NCBI GenBank assembly: GCA_903828665.1
Contig: CAIKMZ010000078.1
Span: forward strand, 56,672 to 120,671
DNA from: an uncultured beta proteobacterium
Lineage (GTDB): Bacteria; Pseudomonadota; Gammaproteobacteria; Burkholderiales; Burkholderiaceae_C
Reading direction: 5' to 3'
DNA: 64,000 bases
Shown here: piece after piece, positions 7,635-15,558 of the stretch
Position numbering within the stretch: position 1 is the stretch's first letter
How the letters are laid out: every line of letters begins with the position of its first letter
Notes under the pieces: model-generated
Told to the model about the DNA's origin: nothing
Databases searched by the model: none
The model's input: only the letters and a program-made list of their open reading frames with translations
Translations under genes and position numbers: made by a program

Positions 7635-10439
7635 TCAGACGGCATGGGTGTTTACCCCTCGTTCCGGCGCGGCCCTGCGCTGCAGGATGGCCAGCCGCAC
7701 GCGGTCCGGTGTGGCTGGTATCTGCCGCACGCGCACACCGGCGGCATCGTGGACCGCATTGAGAATCGCTGGCGCCGTCGCCACCAGCGCCGGCTCGCCC
7801 ACGCCTTTGGCGCCATAAGGCCCGAGCGGCTCGGTGTCCTCGATGATGTGGACCGTGATCGGCGGCACATCGCCAAAGGTCGGGATCATGTAGTCGTGCA
7901 GGTTGTCGGTGCGTCCGCTGACGTATTCCTCCATCAGGGCCAGGCCCAGGCCCTGCGCCACGCCACCGTGGATCTGGCCTTCGACCTGGGTCGGGTTGAT
8001 GGCGCGGCCCACATCGTGCGCGGCGTGGATGTGCAGCACCTTGACGGTGCCGAGCTCGAGATCGACTTCGACCTCGGCCACCTGTGCCGCAAAGCCGTAG
8101 CTCGCATACGGCACGCCCTGGCCGTTGGCGTCGAGCGGCACCGTCGGCGGATTGAAGTAGCCGCTGCCCGACAGCACATCACCCGACTCGCTGGCCGGCA
8201 GTGCGGCCAGATCGACCTGCTTGTGGACACCGGTATCGACGCCGCCGAGCAGCGTGCCCGCGATGCTCAGGCTGGCGTTCGGCCCCAGGCCAAGCAGCTG
8301 CAGCACGGCGCGCCGGATCTCTTCGCCCGCCAGCCGCGCCGCATTGCCGGAGACGAAGGTCTGGCGCGAGGCCGAGGTCTTGCCCGCGTCTTGCGTCAAA
8401 TCGGTATCGCCCATCACCTGGTCCACCAGCGCCACCGGCAGACCGACGGCATCGGCAAAGATCTGCGGCATCACCGTCGCGCTGCCCTGGCCGATTTCCT
8501 GCGCGCCGTTGTAGAGGAACAGTCGCCCGTTGCTGCGCACGGCGCCGGTCATCGTCGACGGGTTGGCGATCACCGTGTTGCCGATGCCGTACCACATGCT
8601 GGCGATGCCGGCGCCACGCCGCAAGGAACTGCCGGTGGCAACGGCCTGCTGGTTGAAGGCCAGCACGTTTGCGCGCGCCGCCTGCCAGGCCGGGCGCAGA
8701 ACTTCCAGGCACTGCACCATGCCAACGCTGCTGGAGAGCACCTGGCCGGTGGCCGTTGCCTGACCGGCGCGGATCGCGTTCTTCAGGCGGAACTCGAGCG
8801 GGTCGATGCCGACCTTTTTTGCCAGCTCGTCGAGCAGGGCTTCGGTCACGATGTGCGCCTGCGGCACGCCGAAGCCGCGGAAGGCGCCAGCGATCGCGTT
8901 GTGGGTGTAGACAGCGCGCGTCAACGCGCGCAGGTGCGGCACGAAGTAGGGTCCGGTCGAATGCACCGGCACGCGATTGGCCACCGTGCTGCCCCAGCTT
9001 GCGTAGGCGCCGGTGTTGAAGTCGCCATGGAAATCGAGCGCCGTGAGCATGCCATCGGCGTCGCATGCGTAGCGGGCGCGGATGCGCGAGGGATGGCGCT
9101 TGGTGGTCGAGGCCATCGACTCGGCGCGCGTGTAGACGGCGCGCACCGGGCGCTTCAAATGCCAGGCCGCCACCGCCAGCAGCGGCTGGATCGCGACGTC
9201 GAGCTTGCCGCCAAAACCGCCACCGACGGCCGAGGGCACGATGTGCACCGCGTGTTTGGGCAGCTTGAGCACGCGCGCCACTTCATCGCGGTCCATCACC
9301 GGCGTCTGCGTGCAGGCGAAGATGCGGATGCGCTGCTCGCCGTGGTCGTCGAACACTTCGGCGTAACCGGCTTCCGGCTCGATGTACGCGTGCTCGACAT
9401 AGCTGGTGCGGTATTCGTCTTGCGCCACGAAAGCGGACTTTAGGATATGGCCGGCGGCATCGCCCTTGACGACACGGCCGCGGCACAGCACGTTCTCCGG
9501 CGCGAAGTCGTGCAGCAGATCGCCGGGCGCCGTCAGTGCCTTCTCCACGGTATCGAGCGGCGCCTGCACCTGCCAGCTGATGGGAACATCCGCCTCGGGG
9601 ATCGCCCTGACCGCGTCCATCGGACCGACGATCAGCAGCACGGCCTCGCCGCGCATGCGCACATGGCCATCGGCCAGCACCGGCTGATCCTTGGGCTCCG
9701 GGAACACCGCAAAGCTGTTTTCCGGAACGTCCCTGGCGGTGAAGACGGCGACCACCTCGGGGTAGCGGCGCTTGAAGGCGTCGAGGTCGCCCACGATGAA
9801 GGTAGCGCGTGCATGCGGCGATCGCACCGTGCGCAGCCACAGGCAGTCGCTCGGGTACTGATCGGCGCCAAATTTTTCGGCGCCGGTGATCTTGGCCTTG
9901 CCGTCGAGCCGTGCCAGACGCGCGCCCACGGCCTGCCCGGCCTCGGGCTGCGGCAAATCAAAGCGGCCATCGGCCACCGCCAGCACCGCTTCAACGATCT
10001 TGCGGTAGCCGGTGCAGCGGCACAGCACGCCGCCGAGCCCGTCGAGCACATGCTGTTCGGTCGGCGCGGGATGGCGCCGCAGCACATCGCTGGCCGCCAT
10101 CAACATCCCCGGCGTGCAAATGCCGCACTGCGTCGCCCCGTGTGCGAGGAAGGCCTGCTGCAGACGGTTGAGCTGACCGTCCTGCGCCAGCCCTTCGACC
10201 GTGGTGACGGTCTTGCCCTCGCATTGGGCCACCGCCGTCATGCACGAACACACTTGCTCGCCGTCGACCAGTACCGTGCAGGCGCCGCAGTCGCCGCTGT
10301 TGCAGCCGACCTTGGTCCCTGTCAAGCCCAGGTCATCGCGCAGCACGTCCGACAAGCGCTTGGTCGGCGCCACCGCCACATCGAGCGTCTTGCCGTTCAG
10401 ATGGAGGCGGATCGCCGGTTGCTGCTGCAGTTCATTCAT
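7635..10439 (-). CDS. Xanthine dehydrogenase-family molybdenum hydroxylase, fused [2Fe-2S] plus molybdopterin-binding subunit
   Basis: N-terminal GCNSGDCGACTVLVDG and QCGICTPGM 2Fe-2S motifs; C-terminal GGGFGGK, AFRGFGVPQ and catalytic GAKGVGEP; ATG at 10439 (MNELQQQ). Confidence 0.9.
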   Translation of the reverse strand: MNELQQQPAIRLHLNGKTLDVAVAPTKRLSDVLRDDLGLTGTKVGCNSGDCGACTVLVDGEQVCSCMTAVAQCEGKTVTTVEGLAQDGQLNRLQQAFLAHGATQCGICTPGMLMAASDVLRRHPAPTEQHVLDGLGGVLCRCTGYRKIVEAVLAVADGRFDLPQPEAGQAVGARLARLDGKAKITGAEKFGADQYPSDCLWLRTVRSPHARATFIVGDLDAFKRRYPEVVAVFTARDVPENSFAVFPEPKDQPVLADGHVRMRGEAVLLIVGPMDAVRAIPEADVPISWQVQAPLDTVEKALTAPGDLLHDFAPENVLCRGRVVKGDAAGHILKSAFVAQDEYRTSYVEHAYIEPEAGYAEVFDDHGEQRIRIFACTQTPVMDRDEVARVLKLPKHAVHIVPSAVGGGFGGKLDVAIQPLLAVAAWHLKRPVRAVYTRAESMASTTKRHPSRIRARYACDADGMLTALDFHGDFNTGAYASWGSTVANRVPVHSTGPYFVPHLRALTRAVYTHNAIAGAFRGFGVPQAHIVTEALLDELAKKVGIDPLEFRLKNAIRAGQATATGQVLSSSVGMVQCLEVLRPAWQAARANVLAFNQQAVATGSSLRRGAGIASMWYGIGNTVIANPSTMTGAVRSNGRLFLYNGAQEIGQGSATVMPQIFADAVGLPVALVDQVMGDTDLTQDAGKTSASRQTFVSGNAARLAGEEIRRAVLQLLGLGPNASLSIAGTLLGGVDTGVHKQVDLAALPASESGDVLSGSGYFNPPTVPLDANGQGVPYASYGFAAQVAEVEVDLELGTVKVLHIHAAHDVGRAINPTQVEGQIHGGVAQGLGLALMEEYVSGRTDNLHDYMIPTFGDVPPITVHIIEDTEPLGPYGAKGVGEPALVATAPAILNAVHDAAGVRVRQIPATPDRVRLAILQRRAAPERGVNTHAV

Positions 10440-11280
10440 GGATCGCCTCTTCAATGGCTCGTTTCACCAGCGTCAAAGCCGCATCGCGCCGATAGGCGAG
10501 CGTGCCACGCATGTCGTCAATCGGTGTGAGGGCAGCCAGATCGCCGGCCTCGGCCAGTTCCGACAGGCCCTTCAACGCCGGCCGGCCGATCAGCTTTTGC
10601 TCCAGTGCAGACAAGCGCTGCGCCACAGCCGAACAGGCGCCGACGGCAATGCCGGCATGGCGGATCACGTTGCCGGCATCGATATCCAGCACCACTGAGA
10701 CCATGGCGATCGAGATCACCAGATAGCGGCGATTGCCAAGCTTGAGAAAACTCGACCGCGCGGCCCGGCGTTTGGGAATCAGCAAGGCGCTGACCAGTTC
10801 GTTGGCGCGGCGCGCCGTCTTGCGGCTGCCCAGGACAAATTCGGTCAGCGCCAGGGTGCGCAGGCCCGCGCTCGATGCCAGCTCGACCTGCGCGTCGAGC
10901 GCCATCAGGGCGGGGATGCCATCGGCCGCCGGCGAGGCGTTGCAGATGTTGCCGGCCACGGTGCCGCTGTTCTGCACCTGAACGCCGCCCACCTGCGCCG
11001 CGGCCGCCTGCAGGCCGCGCAACTGGGCCGGCAGATTCGCGCGAACGAGATCGGTCCAGGTTGCGGTGGCGCCGATGCGCCACTGCGCACCCTCGTCACG
11101 GATGCCGCGCAGTGCCGCGATGGCCGTGATGTCGAGCACCGGTTCGGTGATCGCCTGCCCGTTGCGCACGGCATAGAAGTCCGTGCCGCCGGCCAATACC
11201 GTGTACGGCATCGAATCCAATGCGCCCAAGGCTTCGGCCAGCGTCTGCGGCCGCAGGTAAACGCCCATGCTGTTACTCAA
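10432..11280 (-). CDS. Molybdenum hydroxylase FAD-binding subunit (CoxM/NdhF type)
   Basis: YTVLAGGTDFYAVRNG and AGNICNASPAADGIPALMALDA FAD-binding motifs; overlaps the MoH large-chain start. TTG at 11280 or ATG at 11268. Confidence 0.9.
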   Translation of the reverse strand: MSNSMGVYLRPQTLAEALGALDSMPYTVLAGGTDFYAVRNGQAITEPVLDITAIAALRGIRDEGAQWRIGATATWTDLVRANLPAQLRGLQAAAAQVGGVQVQNSGTVAGNICNASPAADGIPALMALDAQVELASSAGLRTLALTEFVLGSRKTARRANELVSALLIPKRRAARSSFLKLGNRRYLVISIAMVSVVLDIDAGNVIRHAGIAVGACSAVAQRLSALEQKLIGRPALKGLSELAEAGDLAALTPIDDMRGTLAYRRDAALTLVKRAIEEAIHE

Positions 11281-11310
11281 TTGACTTGCCTCCCATGCTG
11301 CTCGATGGCC

Positions 11311-12510
11311 TCAGATTGCTGCGCCCAGCACCTCGGGAATGGCCGCTGCCGGCGGCGTGTTGCGGCTGCGCCCGCAGCGCACGATGCCATCGATCATGAC
11401 CATGCCCACGCCCGGAATGTCACCGAGCGCAACACTGTCGAGCAGCTGGCGCGCGGCGGAATGTTGGGCCGTGTCCATGAAGACAAAGTCGGCCGCGCGA
11501 CCGACCTCGATCAGGCCGCAATTGAGATTGCGGATGCGCGCCGTGTTGCCGGTGGCAAAACAGAACACCAGTTCGGCGGGAATGCCGGCCAGGCTGGAGA
11601 GCAGCGCCACCATGCGCAGCATGCCCAGTGGCTGCACGCCGGAGCCGGCAGGCCCGTCCGTGCCTAGGATTATGCGGTGCGGGCACTTGAGCTGCAACGC
11701 GGCCTGCGCCGCGGCGATCGCGACCTTCTCGTTGCCGTTGTGCACAATCTCAATCGCGCGCGAGGACTTCTCGCACAGCTCGCAGACGTGGGCTTCGGAC
11801 AAGGCGGTGTGCCCGCCGTTGATGTGGCCGATGACGTCGGCATCGGCTTCGAGCACCACGTCCTTGTCGATCAGTCCCGAGCCGGGGATCGAGGGGCCGC
11901 CGGTATGGATGGTGCTCTGGATGCCGTACTTGCGGGCCCACTGAACCATCTCGCGCGCCTCGTAGCCGGCCTTGACGGACCCCAGCCCCACCTCGCCCAG
12001 CAGCGTGACACCGGCAGCGGCGAGGTCCTTGAAATCCTGCTCGATCATGCCTTTTTCAATGATCGGCGCACCCGCGATCACCTTGACGCCGCCGGGGCGG
12101 AAATTGTCGAACGCCCGCTGCGCCGTGATGGCCAGGGCTTTCAGGCCGACGATGTCCTTCGGCCGTCCGGGCAGGTGCACTTCGCCCGCCGAGATCATGC
12201 TGGTAACGCCGCCGTGCATGGTGGAATCGATCCAGCCGGTCTGGTTCTGGCGCGGCGTCCAGTCGCCAAACACCGGGTGCACGTGGCTGTCGATCAGGCC
12301 CGGGCAGACGCAGGTCTGGTGCGCGTCGATCACGGTGCGCGCATGCGCCACGTCGCAATCCTTAAGCTTGCCGACAGCCACGATCAGGCCGTCGTTGATG
12401 ACGATGGTGTCCGCATCCAGGATCGGCTGGTCGATGTCGCCCGACAGCAGCAGGCCGATATTGCGGATGACGACTTTGCCCGATTTTTCGCTAGGTGCCG
12501 CAGTTGCCAT
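11311..12510 (-). CDS. Amidohydrolase-family protein, enamidase-like
   Basis: RNIGLLLSGDIDQPILDADTIVINDGLIVAVG..GLIDSHVHPVFGDWTPRQNQTGWIDSTMHGGVTSMISAGEVHLPGRPKDIVGLKALAIT; resembles the recalled Eubacterium barkeri enamidase pattern; ATG at 12510. Confidence 0.75.
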   Translation of the reverse strand: MATAAPSEKSGKVVIRNIGLLLSGDIDQPILDADTIVINDGLIVAVGKLKDCDVAHARTVIDAHQTCVCPGLIDSHVHPVFGDWTPRQNQTGWIDSTMHGGVTSMISAGEVHLPGRPKDIVGLKALAITAQRAFDNFRPGGVKVIAGAPIIEKGMIEQDFKDLAAAGVTLLGEVGLGSVKAGYEAREMVQWARKYGIQSTIHTGGPSIPGSGLIDKDVVLEADADVIGHINGGHTALSEAHVCELCEKSSRAIEIVHNGNEKVAIAAAQAALQLKCPHRIILGTDGPAGSGVQPLGMLRMVALLSSLAGIPAELVFCFATGNTARIRNLNCGLIEVGRAADFVFMDTAQHSAARQLLDSVALGDIPGVGMVMIDGIVRCGRSRNTPPAAAIPEVLGAAI

Positions 12511-12563
12511 GGGTTGCCCTTTCGATAGGTGTTGAAGTGATGGTGTCGGTGCGCCCGCCGGCG

Positions 12564-13253
12564 TCACGGTTCCAGCATGACCGTGCGCAGCACGGTGCTG
12601 ACGATGAAGGACTGCCACTGCGCCAGTGCCTGCGGCGTGCGCAGGTCTTCGCCAAGAAAGGTCGACAGCGTGTGACCGTTGGAAAGGTAGAAATAGCCGA
12701 GCGCCGCGATCAGCAGGTAGACATTGCGCGCCGGCACATCGCTGCGGAACAACCCCTGGCGGGCACCGCTGTCGAGCAGCTGCGCGATGATCGCGATGGC
12801 CGATGACGAGTATTCCCGGGCGCGCGCCGATTTGGAGATATGTTTGCCGCGGTGCAGGTTTTCCACATTGATCAGCGTGATGAATTCCGGGTGCTTGTGG
12901 TAATAGGAAACCACAAAGCCGACCACCTCGGTGAGCGACGCGACCGGCTGCTCGAGATCGAGCTTGAGCTCCAGCTCGGCGTCGTTCATGCGCCGGTACA
13001 TGTCTTCCAGCACTTCGATGAACAGGCCTTCCTTGCTGCCGAAATAGTAGTAGATCATGCGGTCGAACGACTTCGCCGCGCTCGATATTTTTTCAACGCT
13101 GCCACCCTCGTAGCCATAGCGGGCAAAGACCTTGGTCGCGGCCTTCAGGATATTGTTGCGGGTGTTCTTGACTTGCGGGTCGCGCACCGCGGCGGCCTTG
13201 GCCGAGGCGCTGCGGACCGGCGCTGCGCGCGGTTTGCTGATCTTCGCAGTCAT
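12564..13253 (-). CDS. TetR/AcrR family transcriptional regulator
   Basis: NNILKAATKVFARYGYEGGSVEKISSAAKSFDRMIYYYFGSKEGLF HTH. Confidence 0.88.
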   Translation of the reverse strand: MTAKISKPRAAPVRSASAKAAAVRDPQVKNTRNNILKAATKVFARYGYEGGSVEKISSAAKSFDRMIYYYFGSKEGLFIEVLEDMYRRMNDAELELKLDLEQPVASLTEVVGFVVSYYHKHPEFITLINVENLHRGKHISKSARAREYSSSAIAIIAQLLDSGARQGLFRSDVPARNVYLLIAALGYFYLSNGHTLSTFLGEDLRTPQALAQWQSFIVSTVLRTVMLEP

Positions 13254-13277
13254 GGCGTCGTGGGCAGAGGATGGGGT

Positions 13278-13606
13278 TCAGCGGATCAGCAGCGGCAGCT
13301 TGCCGGCCTTGCCCAGCCACTCGTCGGCGTCGGGCAGCGGATCCTTGCGCTTGGTGATCCCCTTCCAGCTCGGCAGGCGCGCCAGCTCCGCGTTGAGCTT
13401 GGTCATGTGCTGCTGATCGGCCGGGACATCCTCCTCCGCAAAAATGGCGTTCGCCGGGCACTCGGGAATGCAGACCGCGCAATCGATGCACTCGTCCGGA
13501 TCGATGGTCAGGAAATTCGGGCCTTCACGGAAGCAGTCGACCGGGCAGACGTCCACGCAGTCGGTGTACTTGCACTTGATGCAGGCTTCGGTTACGACAT
13601 GGGTCA
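13278..13606 (-). CDS. 7Fe/8Fe-type ferredoxin (FdxA-like)
   Basis: [58 protein letters not shown] start at 13606 preceded by AAGGAGG. Confidence 0.88.
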
Positions 13607-13833
13607 CGAGTGCCTCCTTGTGGCGCCGGGCAGGGCCGCGGCGACGGGTTCGATGGCAGCAATCTGCCACGCCAGTGTAGCATCCACCACAATTAAATGT
13701 AGTGAATACAACATATTGGAGAATAGCACGGGAAATGCCGCCGCGCGTCTTGCACCGGAAAACGCCATGCGCTACATTTGGACTCCATACGTTGAGCGAA
13801 TCGGCGCGGGCCGATTCAAACCCTGATCTGACC

Positions 13834-15537
13834 ATGCGCAAATACCTGAACATCCATCTCGCCGACCGACAGGTCAAAACGGAAGAATTTCACGGCGAGG
13901 CCGTGGTGCGAGCCGGCCGCTATTTCATTGCGAAGACGCTGCTCGGGATGGGGGTGGCCGAGGTCGACCCGCTGTCGCCGCGCAATCCGCTGATCTTTTC
14001 GGCCGGCCCCTTCGCCGGAACGAATTTCTCCAACGCCAACCGGCTCAGCGTCGGCTGCAAGAGCCCGCTGACCGGCGGCATCAAGGAAGCCAATACCGGC
14101 GGCACCTTCGGCTTCGCGCTCGGGCAGCTCGAGATCTGCGGTTTCACGCTGCATGAAGCCGCTTCCGAATGGACCGTTCTGCGCATCACCAAGGACGGCC
14201 AGATCACGTTCGAGGGCGCGCAGGACTACATGGGCAAGGGCAACAATGAAGTGGCGCGCATGCTGTTCGAGAAGTACGGCAAGAAGATCAGCTTCGCGCT
14301 GTGCGGCCCGGTGGGCGAGTATCTGGGGCTGATGGCCGGTATTTCGTTTGCCGATACCGACGGCCGCCCGTCCCGGCTGGCGGCGCGCGGCGGCGTCGGC
14401 GCGGTGCTGGGCTCGAAGAAGATCAAGGCCATCGTCGTCGACACCCACAAGATGCCGCCGTTCCACGACCGGCAGAAGGTGATGGGCGCGGTTCGCGAAT
14501 ACGGCGCCAAGCTCGGCAAGGAACCGGCCATCGACAACTTCAAGCGCCTGGGCACGGCGATGGTGGCGGACATGACCAACTACGTCGGCGGCCTGCCGGT
14601 GCGCAACTTCAGCGCCGGGCGCATGGTCGAGGAAAAGGACGGCCCGTTCAAGCTCGGCGGCGCCTACATCCGCGAGCTCAATCTGAGCCGTGGCGGCAAG
14701 ACCGCGCACGATTGCATGCCCGGCTGCATGATCGAGTGCAGCAACGTCTACATGGACGACAAGGGCCAGGAACTGGTGTCGCCGCTCGAGTACGAGACGC
14801 TGGGACTGGTGGGCAGCAACTGCGGTCTGCAGGACCCGGACGATGTGGCGCGCCTGAACGCCGTGGCCAACGACCTTGGCATCGACACGATCGAGCTCGG
14901 CGCAACGCTGGGCGTGCTGATGGAGGCCGGACAGGGCGCCTTCGGCGATGCCGATTTCATGATGGCGGCGCTCGACGACATCCGCAGCGGCAACGCGCGC
15001 GGATGCCTGCTGGCGCAGGGCACGGCCAGGGTCGCGGCGCACTACCAGGTGGCCCGGGTGCCGGTCATCAAGCGCCAGGCCATCAGCGCCTATGATCCGC
15101 GCGTCATCGAAGTGACCGGCATCTCGATGATGCTCACCGCCCAGGGCGCCGATCACACGGCGGGCAACCTGCCGGCGTTCGACTGCAAGGGCAGAAGCAC
15201 TGAAGAACTGGTCGCTGTCAGCCTGGGCGCGCAGGTCGCTGCGGCGGCCGCCGATTCACTGGGTTTTTGCATCTTCGGCCGCTCCGTGACCGACACCAAT
15301 CCGCAGCTGATCGTGACCGCGCTCAATGATGCGCACGGCACGCAGCTCGACGAATCCTTTCCGAAGACCATCGGCCGCGAAGTGCTTGAGCTCGAGCGGC
15401 AGTTCAACCGGCTGGCCGGTTTCACCGACAGCGACGACGAACTGCCCGCTTTCTTCTATGCCGAGGCGCTGGCGCCGACCGGCAACACGGCGCGCCATCA
15501 CGCGGCGGAAGTGAACCACTGCCTGAGCCAGCTCTAG
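13834..15537 (+). CDS. Aldehyde:ferredoxin oxidoreductase (AOR, tungstopterin) family protein
   Basis: [73 protein letters not shown] typical AOR N-terminus; ATG at 13834. Confidence 0.85.
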   Translation: MRKYLNIHLADRQVKTEEFHGEAVVRAGRYFIAKTLLGMGVAEVDPLSPRNPLIFSAGPFAGTNFSNANRLSVGCKSPLTGGIKEANTGGTFGFALGQLEICGFTLHEAASEWTVLRITKDGQITFEGAQDYMGKGNNEVARMLFEKYGKKISFALCGPVGEYLGLMAGISFADTDGRPSRLAARGGVGAVLGSKKIKAIVVDTHKMPPFHDRQKVMGAVREYGAKLGKEPAIDNFKRLGTAMVADMTNYVGGLPVRNFSAGRMVEEKDGPFKLGGAYIRELNLSRGGKTAHDCMPGCMIECSNVYMDDKGQELVSPLEYETLGLVGSNCGLQDPDDVARLNAVANDLGIDTIELGATLGVLMEAGQGAFGDADFMMAALDDIRSGNARGCLLAQGTARVAAHYQVARVPVIKRQAISAYDPRVIEVTGISMMLTAQGADHTAGNLPAFDCKGRSTEELVAVSLGAQVAAAAADSLGFCIFGRSVTDTNPQLIVTALNDAHGTQLDESFPKTIGREVLELERQFNRLAGFTDSDDELPAFFYAEALAPTGNTARHHAAEVNHCLSQL

Positions 15538-15558
15538 GGGTCGGCACGCGCCGACCTG

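Noticed and set aside
7362-9443. 693-aa plus-strand ORF
   Set aside because: Antisense to the molybdenum hydroxylase; His/Arg/Ala-rich shadow ORF.
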